Shown: piece after piece, positions 1 through 6,717 of the stretch | Layout: each line of letters starts with the position of its first letter | How positions within the stretch are numbered: position 1 is the stretch's first letter | Assembly (NCBI GenBank): GCA_031255875.1 | Contig: JAIRRR010000092.1 | Location: 1 to 8,795, forward strand | DNA: 8,795 nucleotides | From: Treponema sp. | GTDB lineage: Bacteria > Spirochaetota > Spirochaetia > Treponematales > Breznakiellaceae | Direction: 5' to 3' | Made by a program: the position numbers and the translations under genes | The notes under the pieces: generated by a model | The model's input: only the letters and a program-made list of their open reading frames with translations | What the model was told of the DNA's origin: nothing | Database searches by the model: none

Positions 1-672
1 TCCGGGGGCGCCGAGGCCATGAGGAAGCTCCTCAGCGCCTACGAGGTCCTCTCGAACGAGGGGAGGCGGGGCGAATACGACCGGGCCTACAGCCGCTTTG
101 TCAGGGGGGAGTGTTTCGACTACCGGCGTTACCTGGCCGAAGATCCGGACGATCCCCGGCGGCAGGCAAGGCTCGTCTTCTTCGACCTGCTCCACCTGGA
201 GGAAGATTCGGCGCTTTCCATCTGGCGCAGGCACGGGGGCCTCGGTTTCGCCATGGAAAAGTACCTGGACCGGGAGGACTGGCTGGACTGTTCGTTTATC
301 CTTTCCGAGGAGCTGTCGAAACGGGGGGATTACTACGAGGCCTTTATCCTGCTCACGGACATTATCCGGGAAGAGAGGAGGAAGCCCTATTTCCGGCATT
401 ATACCGAGGAGATCGAAAACGCCCTCAGGGAACTGGTACGGCTCCGCCTGAAAGCCGCCGTGGACAGCGAGACTTTTATCGGCTGCATGGAGATACTTCT
501 GGAACTGGGCTTCCCCCCCAGGGACGAGGCCCGGTGGATGCGTTCCATGTCGGAAGCCCTGGTCCGCCTGGGGGAGATGAAAGACGCCGAGGCGGTTTTC
601 CGGGAAGCCCTGAGGCGGGACCCGGCCCTGCCCAATATAACGCAGCTCAGGCGCAAGCTGAATGTGGGTTAG
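1..672 (+). CDS. J-domain (DnaJ-like) protein with C-terminal helical repeats, 5'-truncated by the window edge
   Basis: The frame is open from base 1 to TAG at 670-672, so the gene begins upstream. The ATG at 19 is internal, because the codons before it (SGGAEA) already fit helix III of a J domain. The visible N-terminus has the J-domain end pattern AYEVLS...RRGEYDRAY. The HPD loop that stimulates Hsp70 ATPase would lie upstream and is not seen. The remaining roughly 190 residues are charged and predicted helical. A TPR-like pair of helices near the C-terminus (SEALVRLGEMKDAEAVF, then REALRRDPALP) suggests a protein-interaction scaffold. There is no Gly/Phe-rich region and no zinc-finger CxxCxGxG, so this is not classical DnaJ but a J-domain co-chaperone of unknown client. 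It lies 6 bases upstream of map and is probably co-transcribed with it. The J-domain call is fairly sure; the specific role is unknown. Confidence 0.8.
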   Translation, partial: SGGAEAMRKLLSAYEVLSNEGRRGEYDRAYSRFVRGECFDYRRYLAEDPDDPRRQARLVFFDLLHLEEDSALSIWRRHGGLGFAMEKYLDREDWLDCSFILSEELSKRGDYYEAFILLTDIIREERRKPYFRHYTEEIENALRELVRLRLKAAVDSETFIGCMEILLELGFPPRDEARWMRSMSEALVRLGEMKDAEAVFREALRRDPALPNITQLRRKLNVG

Positions 673-678
673 CCGTCT

Positions 679-1431
679 ATGATCCGCCTGAAGAACGAGA
701 AACAGATCGCCGGGATACGGGAATCCTGCAAGGCGCTCCGCGCCATGTTCGACGACATGGTCCCGCTGGTAAAGCCCGGCGTACAGACCATCGAGCTTGA
801 CAAATGGGTCCGGGACTGGATAGGCAAAATCGGGGGGAAGCCGGCGTTCTTCGGATACGGGCCCAGGGGAAGCCCGTTCCCCGGCGCTATCTGCATTTCC
901 ATCAACGACGAGGTGATCCACGGCATCCCCTCGAAACGGAGGATCGCCGTCGGGGATCTGGTTTCCCTGGACTGCGGCATCGATCTTGGGGGCTTTATCA
1001 GCGACAAGTCGGTGACGGTGGAGGTGGGAAAGGTGAGCGCGGACGCCCACGCCCTGAACCAGGCGACCAGGGAATGCCTTTACCGGGGCATACGCGCCGC
1101 CAAATGCGGCGACCGGCTTTTGCAGATTGCCCGGGCCATACACGGCTACGCCCTTTCCTGCGGCTACGGCGTGGTAAAACAGTTCTGCGGCCACGGCGTG
1201 GGGCTCGCGGTCCACGAGGACCCCCAGGTGCCCAACTATCCCCACGGCCCCAATCCCAAAATGACCGGGGGCATGGTCCTTGCCATCGAGCCCATGGTCA
1301 ACATGGGCACGGGCGATGTCGATGTCCTTGACGACAACTGGACGGTCGTTACCGCGGACGGCAGGCTTTCCTGCCATTGGGAGCACACTATCGCCATTTT
1401 CCCCGATCATACGGAAATTCTTACGGAATGA
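679..1431 (+). CDS. map: Methionine aminopeptidase, type I
   Basis: This cytosolic dinuclear-metal enzyme removes the initiator methionine from nascent proteins after deformylation (peptidase family M24A). The 250-residue length and pita-bread fold motifs fit type I Map without an N-terminal zinc extension. All five metal ligands are visible: D98 (SLDCG), D109 (ISDKS), H172 (CGHGVG), E204 (AIEP) and E235 (HWEHT). H81 (VIHGIP) and H179 (AVHEDP) match the substrate-contacting histidines. The residue after D109 is Ser-Asp-Lys rather than the usual Gly-Asp-Thr, a small deviation beside a ligand. The start is ATG at 679, 6 bases after the stop of the J-domain gene. No strong Shine-Dalgarno precedes it, so translational coupling to the upstream gene is likely (inference). 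Confidence 0.97.
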   Translation: MIRLKNEKQIAGIRESCKALRAMFDDMVPLVKPGVQTIELDKWVRDWIGKIGGKPAFFGYGPRGSPFPGAICISINDEVIHGIPSKRRIAVGDLVSLDCGIDLGGFISDKSVTVEVGKVSADAHALNQATRECLYRGIRAAKCGDRLLQIARAIHGYALSCGYGVVKQFCGHGVGLAVHEDPQVPNYPHGPNPKMTGGMVLAIEPMVNMGTGDVDVLDDNWTVVTADGRLSCHWEHTIAIFPDHTEILTE

Positions 1432-1451
1432 CCCTTCCCTGTAACCAATTT

Positions 1452-1480
1452 TTGTGGTAATAGGTTATTTATATGAAAAT
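1452..1480 (+). promoter_or_regulatory. Candidate sigma70-type promoter for htrA-apeA
   Basis: The 142-base gap between map and htrA contains an AT-rich island (about 1447-1484) that stands out from the GC-rich surroundings. TTGTGG (1452-1457) and GAAAAT (1475-1480) are separated by 17 bases and each matches 4 of 6 consensus positions. An alternative -10 is the overlapping TATATG at 1470-1475, which lacks a good -35. A promoter here would give an untranslated leader of roughly 85 bases before htrA. I see no recognisable terminator after map, so read-through from upstream is also possible. Confidence 0.3.
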
Positions 1481-1560
1481 ATTACCGGCGGGCGTTGCGC
1501 CCTCGACCCGTTATTACAAACTGCCGTGCAGGGGGCCCTTTTCCCCATTAAAATCAGAGC

Positions 1561-1565
1561 AGGAG
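1561..1565 (+). promoter_or_regulatory. Shine-Dalgarno AGGAG that fixes the htrA start
   Basis: AGGAG lies 8 bases before the ATG at 1574. A 40-codon longer reading frame opens at GTG 1454 but has no ribosome site, and its extra residues look non-coding, so 1574 is the chosen start. Confidence 0.8.
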
Positions 1566-1573
1566 CGAAAACG

Positions 1574-3076
1574 ATGAATTTTACCGAAAAACTGTCATCC
1601 AAAAACTTTTTTATCTTCAACCTGGTGCTTATCGGCATTATCATAGGATTCTCCCTGGCATTCCTCTCCTTTTCCTGTTCTTCCCCCCAGTCGAAGAAGA
1701 TCGCCCAGGCCGAGGAGAACCAGGTGGCCATTCCGAGTTCCGCGCTGTACGTAGCCGAAAGCCTTCAGACCGCTTTCCGGGCCGTGGCGGACAAGGTGCT
1801 GCCCTCGGTGGTGGAGATAAAGACGGTTTCCATACAGCGGCGGCAGACGCCCAACTTCAACGGGATCCCCTGGGAATTTTTCTTCGGCCCCCAGGAAAAC
1901 GCCCCGAACCGCAGGCAGGAACGCGAGTACCGCACCCAGGGCCTGGGATCGGGGATCATTGTCCGCCAGACCGGCGACCAGTACTACGTGATGACCAATT
2001 TCCACGTAGTTGACGGCACCGCCGAAATTCTTGTGGTTACCCACGAGGGCAAGGAATACGCCGCGGAAATTGTCGGCAAAGACGACCGCAAGGATCTGGC
2101 GATGGTCTCTTTCAAGACGAACGAATCCTACCCGCTCGCGGTGCTGGGCGATTCCGATTCCCTCAGGGTGGGGGACTGGTCCATCGCGGTGGGGAGCCCG
2201 CTGGGCCTTATGGCTACGGTGACCATGGGTATCGTAAGCGCGGTAGGCCGCACCGGGGGGCCTGCGGGGAACATCAACGACTTTATCCAGACGGACGCCT
2301 CGATAAACCAGGGGAATTCCGGGGGCGCGCTGGTAAATATACGGGGAGAGGTCGTGGGGATCAATACCTGGATAGCCAGCAATAACGGCGGCGGTTCCGT
2401 CGGCCTGGGGTTCGCCATCCCTATCAACAACGCCAAGCGTTCCATCGACGAATTTATCGACAAGGGGGAGATCAGCTACGGCTGGCTCGGGGTCTCTCTT
2501 GTCGATCCGGAAAGGGAAATGCTCCAGAGCCTGGGGCTTACGGGCAAGCGGGGCGCCCTGGCCTCCATGGTATTCCTGGACTCCCCCGCCGCGAAGGGCG
2601 GCATCCAGAGCGGCGACTTTATCACCCACCTTAACGGCCGCGAAATGCGGGGGTCGAGCGCGCTGACTCTCGCGGTAGGGGATCTGCGCCCCGGAGAGCG
2701 CGCCCGCTTTACGGTGATCCGCGACGGCGCAACGCAGGACTTTACGGTAACGATTGAAACAAGGACCGACGAGGTTGCCGCGGACAACAAGAAACTGTGG
2801 CCCGGAGTCCTCGCCGTCCCCCTCACCGACAGCCTCCGCGAAAGTTTCAAGCTGGACGAGGACGCCCAGGGGGTCATCGCCGCGTCTATCATCAACGAAA
2901 GCCCTGCGGCGATTATCGGCCTCCAGAGGGAGGACAGAATCGTCGCCATTAACGGCGAACCCGTCCGGGACCTGGCCTCGTTCTACCGGCTGCTCAGGGA
3001 GAAGGCGGAAAAAGAACTTTGGTTCGAGGTTGTCCGGGGATCTTCCACGCTTGAAACGCTGAAGTTCAAACGATAA
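1574..3076 (+). CDS. htrA: HtrA/DegP-type serine endoprotease with two PDZ domains, membrane-anchored
   Basis: This is a periplasmic or envelope quality-control protease (family S1C, Do/DegP/DegQ) that degrades misfolded exported proteins as an oligomer. Of its 500 residues, about 12-34 form one hydrophobic segment ending in FSCSS, so it is either an uncleaved signal anchor or a lipoprotein with a relaxed spirochaetal lipobox (Cys35). The trypsin-like domain spans about 62-298 with the full triad: H144 (TNFHVV), D174 (RKDLAM) and S249 (GNSGG). PDZ1 covers about 303-395, beginning at GWLGVSL, and PDZ2 about 408-497. The segment at 88-120, rich in Q/R/N/P, corresponds to the variable LA loop that in this family mediates oligomer contacts. 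The start is ATG with AGGAG 8 bases upstream. apeA follows after 18 bases, probably in the same transcript. The gene appears intact. Confidence 0.96.
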   Translation: MNFTEKLSSKNFFIFNLVLIGIIIGFSLAFLSFSCSSPQSKKIAQAEENQVAIPSSALYVAESLQTAFRAVADKVLPSVVEIKTVSIQRRQTPNFNGIPWEFFFGPQENAPNRRQEREYRTQGLGSGIIVRQTGDQYYVMTNFHVVDGTAEILVVTHEGKEYAAEIVGKDDRKDLAMVSFKTNESYPLAVLGDSDSLRVGDWSIAVGSPLGLMATVTMGIVSAVGRTGGPAGNINDFIQTDASINQGNSGGALVNIRGEVVGINTWIASNNGGGSVGLGFAIPINNAKRSIDEFIDKGEISYGWLGVSLVDPEREMLQSLGLTGKRGALASMVFLDSPAAKGGIQSGDFITHLNGREMRGSSALTLAVGDLRPGERARFTVIRDGATQDFTVTIETRTDEVAADNKKLWPGVLAVPLTDSLRESFKLDEDAQGVIAASIINESPAAIIGLQREDRIVAINGEPVRDLASFYRLLREKAEKELWFEVVRGSSTLETLKFKR

Positions 3077-3080
3077 AACC

Positions 3081-3086
3081 GAGGAG
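3081..3086 (+). promoter_or_regulatory. Shine-Dalgarno GAGGAG supporting a TTG start for apeA
   Basis: GAGGAG ends 8 bases before TTG at 3095, within the 18-base htrA-apeA gap. This spacing and strength support TTG as the initiation codon. Confidence 0.75.
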
Positions 3087-3094
3087 CGATTAAA

Positions 3095-4558
3095 TTGGCA
3101 GGAAACGGCAGCGAGGAACAGGAAAAAAAGACCGAGGGGCAGCTCCTGGCGGAAAAATTATTTTCAAGCAGGAAAAACAGCTGGGATAACTTGAGCGCCG
3201 GGGACGAGGAAGGGCTTGAGCGTTTCGCCGAAGAGTACAAGCGGTTTCTCGACAGGGGGAAGACCGAGCGGGAATTCACCGCCGCCTCTCTTGAGCTGCT
3301 GCGGAAGGCGGGCTTTGCCGACATCGAGGCGAGGATCGACGGGGGCGGGAATTTCAAGCCCGGCGACAAGCTGTACCAGGCAAACCGGGGCAAGTCCCTC
3401 ATCTGCGCGGTAATCGGGAGCAAGCCGGCCGCCGAGGGCGTGAACATCCTGGGCGCCCATGTGGATTCGCCGCGCATCGACCTCAAGCCCAACCCGCTTT
3501 ACGAAGAATCTGAGCTGGCGTTTCTCGACACCCAGTACTACGGCGGCATTAAAAACTACCAGTGGGCCGCAATACCGCTCGCGGTACACGGCGTGGTGAT
3601 CCGGGAAGACGGCGCGAAAGTAGACATAACGATAGGCGAGGACGAGGGGGACCCGGTGTTTACCATCACGGATCTCCTGCCGCACCTTGCCCGCGAGCAG
3701 ATGCAGAAAAAGGCGTCGGAAGCCATCGCCGGGGAAGACCTCAACATCCTGGCGGGCTCAAGGCCGTACAAGGACGCCAAGGCCAAAGACAAAGTGAAAC
3801 TCAATTTGCTCGCCATCCTCAACAAGAAGTACGGCATAGTGGAACAGGATTTCTGCGGCGCGGAGCTTGAATTCGTGCCGGCGTTCAAGGCCCGCGATCT
3901 GGGCTTTGACCGGAGCATGATCGGCGGCTACGGCCACGATGACCGGTGCTGCGCGTACCCGGCGATCCGGGCCGTCCTGGACATAGCCGAAGGCGGGCCG
4001 CCGGCCAGAACGGTAATGGCGGTTCTGACCGACAAAGAAGAAACCGGCTCCGCAGGCAATACCGGGGCGCAGTCGCGCTTCTTCGAAAATTTCATCGCCT
4101 ATATTCTGGCAAAATCCGGCGGGCAGTACTCCGATCTGGCGCTGCGCCGGGCGCTGGGCAATTCAAGCATGCTTTCCGCCGACGTGAACAGCGCCCTGGA
4201 CCCGAACTACGACGGCTTCTACGACAAGAAGAACGCCTCCGCCTTTGGCCGGGGCATTGTGCTCACCAAATACACGGGCGGTTCCGGCAAGGGCGGGTGC
4301 AGCGAGGCGAACGCGGAATTCTGCTGCCGGGTCCAGGCAGTTTTGAACCGGAACAAGATCCCCTGGCAGACCGGGGACCTGGGCAAGGTGGACAAGGGCG
4401 GCGCCGGCACTATCGCCAAGTACGTCGCGAACCTGGGGGTGGAGGTGCTGGACTGCGGCATAGCCGTCCTCTCCATGCACTCGCCCTTCGAGGTGATAAG
4501 CAAGGCGGACCTCTACACCACCTACCAGGGCTACACGGCTTTCCTGCGGGAAATTTAA
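3095..4558 (+). CDS. apeA: M18-family metallo-aminopeptidase (ApeA/aminopeptidase I type)
   Basis: This is a cytosolic dizinc exopeptidase that removes N-terminal residues from peptides. M18 enzymes form dodecameric tetrahedral particles, and some members prefer acidic N-termini. The 487 residues carry the complete M18 signature: H122 with D124 (GAHVDSPRIDLKP), the bridging Asp at D282 (YGHDDR), catalytic E315 plus metal ligand E316 (DKEETGSAGNTG), D363 (SADVN) and H462 (SMHSPFE). The DKEETGS form resembles the ApeA subgroup known from Borrelia and clostridia rather than ApeB, so the symbol is given with moderate certainty. The insert at about 190-270 matches the butterfly dimerisation domain that splits the catalytic domain in M18. 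There is no signal peptide; the N-terminus is highly charged. The start is TTG preceded by GAGGAG. It may recycle peptides produced by proteolysis alongside HtrA, though the compartments differ (inference). Its stop lies 25 bases from the convergent mutL stop. Confidence 0.93.
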   Translation: MAGNGSEEQEKKTEGQLLAEKLFSSRKNSWDNLSAGDEEGLERFAEEYKRFLDRGKTEREFTAASLELLRKAGFADIEARIDGGGNFKPGDKLYQANRGKSLICAVIGSKPAAEGVNILGAHVDSPRIDLKPNPLYEESELAFLDTQYYGGIKNYQWAAIPLAVHGVVIREDGAKVDITIGEDEGDPVFTITDLLPHLAREQMQKKASEAIAGEDLNILAGSRPYKDAKAKDKVKLNLLAILNKKYGIVEQDFCGAELEFVPAFKARDLGFDRSMIGGYGHDDRCCAYPAIRAVLDIAEGGPPARTVMAVLTDKEETGSAGNTGAQSRFFENFIAYILAKSGGQYSDLALRRALGNSSMLSADVNSALDPNYDGFYDKKNASAFGRGIVLTKYTGGSGKGGCSEANAEFCCRVQAVLNRNKIPWQTGDLGKVDKGGAGTIAKYVANLGVEVLDCGIAVLSMHSPFEVISKADLYTTYQGYTAFLREI

Positions 4559-4583
4559 ACGCGGCGCAGCAAACCGCTGCCCG

Positions 4584-6470
4584 TCATTCGGTCCGCCGTA
4601 CCGCGCGGAAAAGCTCTTCCCGGCTGATTTCTTTCCAGATGGGCCGGCCGTGGGGGCAGCGCGGCACGGGCAGGCGCAGCGCGGCTTCGGCCAGGGCCAG
4701 GGCCGCGCCGTCGTCAAGGTAGTCCCCGTCCTTAACCGCCCCGTGGCAGGAAAGCGTGGCGGCCCAGCGTTCGGCCATATTCTCGCGGGCGTTTTTCAGT
4801 TCCAGAATTTCCCGTACCGTCTCCGGATCGGAAAGCTTCCAGCTTTCGGGCAGGGCGCTTATACGCCAGGAGCCGCCCCCCCCCTCGATCCTGACGCCGA
4901 GTCCCGCAAGGGCCTCCCGCTCCCCCTCAAGAAAGCGGTCTTCCCCCTCGTCCTCGGTGGCAAAGGGGATGGGGACGAGCAGTTCCTGCGCGGGCACCCT
5001 TCCGGCCAGGACCCGATCGTACAAGAGCCGCTCGTGGGCCGCGTGCTGATCGATGATGAAGAGCCGGTCCGCCCATTCGGCCAGGATGAAGAGCGAGAAA
5101 ACCCTTCCTGCGAGCCGGGGCCTCCCGCCCGGCGCGGCGGCGTTTTCCGGGGAAAAACGCCGGCCCGGGTCCGAAACAGCGGCCCCTTCAGGCGGAAATT
5201 CGCCCCGCGCGTCCGGGCCGCCTCCGTATGTGCCGCCTCCGTATGCGCCGCCCGGCGGAAATCCCGCCGGCTCTTCTCCGGAAACCCGGGGCCCCGGAAA
5301 CAGCGCGGAAGGCTCCGGACCGCCCGGCAGGGCTTCCAGGGCAAGGCGCCGCATGTCCGCGCTGTCCGTTCCCGCGCCCCCCTCAAACCAGGAAGGCGCG
5401 CCGGAGCCGTCTTTCCCGGAAGCGGAGGGGCCCGGGAAAGCCGCCCCTGCCGCGAAACTGCGCCGGGCATAGTCGCCCAGCGCGGAAGTGACGGCGTGGT
5501 GTATAGCCCCGGGATCGCGGAAACGGGCCTCCCGTTTCGCGGGGTGGATATTGAAGTCCGCAAGGGCGGGATCGATGTCGATAAAAACCGCGCCCACAGG
5601 ATGGACGCCGTTGGGGAACCAGTGCTGGAGCCCGTATTCAAAGGCCTGTATCAGGCTGAAATCCTGGATGCGCCTGCCGTTCGCGAAACAGTACTGCTGC
5701 CGCCTGTCGGAACGGTAAAGCTCGGGCCCGCCCGCCACAATCACCGCCGAAAAGCCGGGCCCGCTTGCGGCAATCTCCCGGAGGAAAACCGCCTCCGCCC
5801 TGTCAAGAAGCGCCTGGGCAAAACGTTCTTTGTAGGAATCGGCCGGAGGAAAAGCGCATCTCAGTTTTCCGTCCTGGATAAAGCGGAAATCCAGCGCGGG
5901 AAAGGCAAGCGCCTTTTCAATAAAAACCTGGCGGCAAAGCTGCGCCTCGCTCCCCTCCCGCTTGAGAAAACGCCTGCGCGCGGGAATAGTATCGAAAAGC
6001 CTGAGCGCGCGCACGCTGGAACCCCTAACCCGGCTCGACCGGGTTAGGCGCGTTTCGCCCGCGCCGCCCGGGCCTGTCTCCAAAAGCCACGCGCCGCGGC
6101 CGTCCTCGCTTGACAGTATTTCGAGCCGGGAAACCGCCGCAGCCGCGGCAAGGGCTTCGCCCCGGAAGCCCAGGGTCTCCGCGGTATTGAGGTCCTCCAG
6201 GGAACGTATCTTGCTCGTGGCGTGGGTTTCAAAACACAGCCCGAGATCCTCCCTGCTCATGCCGCTCCCGTTGTCGATTACCTCGGCCCTCTGAATCCCG
6301 CCCCCTTCTATGACCGCCTCGCAGACAGAAGCGCCGCAGTCAATCGCGTTGTCCAGGAATTCCCGCACCAGCGCGGCGGGCCTGTCGATCACCTCGCCTG
6401 CGGCGATCTTCCGCGCCTCGTCGGGCGGCAGCACCTCTATCCGGCGGCGGCCCGCCTCAGGAAGAGGCAT
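4584..6470 (-). CDS. mutL: DNA mismatch repair protein MutL, endonuclease-type
   Basis: MutL couples mismatch recognition by MutS to strand incision and excision. The N-terminal GHKL ATPase motifs are intact: REFLDNAIDCGA (E37 base, N41 Mg ligand), DNGSG (66-70), HATSKI (83-88), GFRGEAL (101-107), and the S5-like transducer with FANGRRI and NIHPAK (307-312). Residues about 335-450 form a long low-complexity linker rich in Gly, Pro, Ala and Ser. The C-terminal dimerisation domain carries DQHAAHE (474-480), SCHG (574-577) and CPHGRP (605-610). These are the metal-binding motifs of MutL proteins that nick DNA themselves and are absent from the E. coli type. The last acidic position of DQHA(x)2E(x)4E is Asp485 instead of Glu. 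In the ATPase motif the usual ELVEN is EFLDN. The start ATG shares one base with the xseB stop (TAATG), with GAGGG 3 bases upstream, so translation is probably coupled. At 628 residues it is of normal length. Confidence 0.97.
   Translation of the reverse strand: MPLPEAGRRRIEVLPPDEARKIAAGEVIDRPAALVREFLDNAIDCGASVCEAVIEGGGIQRAEVIDNGSGMSREDLGLCFETHATSKIRSLEDLNTAETLGFRGEALAAAAAVSRLEILSSEDGRGAWLLETGPGGAGETRLTRSSRVRGSSVRALRLFDTIPARRRFLKREGSEAQLCRQVFIEKALAFPALDFRFIQDGKLRCAFPPADSYKERFAQALLDRAEAVFLREIAASGPGFSAVIVAGGPELYRSDRRQQYCFANGRRIQDFSLIQAFEYGLQHWFPNGVHPVGAVFIDIDPALADFNIHPAKREARFRDPGAIHHAVTSALGDYARRSFAAGAAFPGPSASGKDGSGAPSWFEGGAGTDSADMRRLALEALPGGPEPSALFPGPRVSGEEPAGFPPGGAYGGGTYGGGPDARGEFPPEGAAVSDPGRRFSPENAAAPGGRPRLAGRVFSLFILAEWADRLFIIDQHAAHERLLYDRVLAGRVPAQELLVPIPFATEDEGEDRFLEGEREALAGLGVRIEGGGGSWRISALPESWKLSDPETVREILELKNARENMAERWAATLSCHGAVKDGDYLDDGAALALAEAALRLPVPRCPHGRPIWKEISREELFRAVRRTE
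5218..5247 (-). repeat. 15-bp tandem duplication inside the mutL linker
   Basis: On the + strand, CCGCCTCCGTATGTG (5218-5232) is followed directly by CCGCCTCCGTATGCG (5233-5247), with one mismatch. Because 15 bp is five codons, the frame is kept; MutL reads AYGGG then TYGGG near residues 409-418. The repeat lies in the disordered linker, where length variation should be tolerated. Confidence 0.85.
6024..6048. repeat. Perfect 10-bp inverted repeat (hairpin) within mutL
   Basis: CCTAACCCGG (6024-6033) and CCGGGTTAGG (6039-6048) are perfect inverse complements separated by CTCGA. The sequence is coding, giving RLTRSSRVRG at MutL residues 141-150, a variable loop of the ATPase domain. No T-tract follows on either strand, so it is not an intrinsic terminator. 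Its role, if any, is unknown. Confidence 0.8.
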
Positions 6471-6706
6471 TATCCCTCGCCGTCAAAGAGGCCCAGCTCG
6501 GCCTCCTCCGATTCCGGCTTTGCCTCGGGGCCGTTCATCAGAATATCTATACGGCTTTCCACCTTTTCCAGATCCTTTTCAAGCGACCGCGCGAGCTTTA
6601 TCCCCTCTTCAAAGGCCTTGAGCGCGTCGTCCAGGGGAAGCTCCGGTTTGCGTATCTTTTCTCCCAGGGACTCAAGCCGCGCAAGCCTTTCCTCGAAATT
6701 TTTCAT
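6470..6706 (-). CDS. xseB: Exodeoxyribonuclease VII small subunit
   Basis: XseB is the small helical subunit of exonuclease VII; several copies wrap the coiled coil of each XseA to give a single-strand-specific exonuclease. The 78-residue length is normal. The family pattern is clear: FEERLARLESLGEKIRK, then PELPLDDALKAFEEGIKLAR, then EKVESRIDIL, that is two antiparallel amphipathic helices joined by a short E/P/L turn. The acidic tail (PESEEAELGLFDGEG) carries no motif I recognise. The start is ATG at 6706 with AAGAGGT at 6711-6717, 4-5 bases upstream. It begins 11 bases after the xseA stop, and its stop overlaps the mutL start by one base. Confidence 0.94.
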   Translation of the reverse strand: MKNFEERLARLESLGEKIRKPELPLDDALKAFEEGIKLARSLEKDLEKVESRIDILMNGPEAKPESEEAELGLFDGEG

Positions 6707-6717
6707 ATCAACCTCTT

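Noticed and set aside
19..672. Complete gene starting at ATG 19
   Set aside because: The codons before it continue the J-domain helix in frame, and the essential HPD part of the domain is missing, so the gene starts upstream of the window.
1454..1573. 40-codon N-terminal extension of htrA from GTG 1454
   Set aside because: It has no ribosome site and its residues look non-coding. The AGGAG-supported ATG at 1574 directly precedes the expected membrane anchor.
1595..2629. 344-codon open frame on - opposite htrA
   Set aside because: It is a shadow of HtrA with no recognisable domain and no ribosome site.
4559..4583. Bidirectional terminator between the convergent apeA and mutL stops
   Set aside because: Only a 5-bp GCAGC/GCTGC stem is present, with no T-run on either side. 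It is too weak to call.
4650..6047. 465-codon open frame on + opposite mutL
   Set aside because: It is antisense to a fully conserved MutL. Its composition (Arg/Gly/Pro-rich, no motif) is the usual shadow of high-GC coding sequence.
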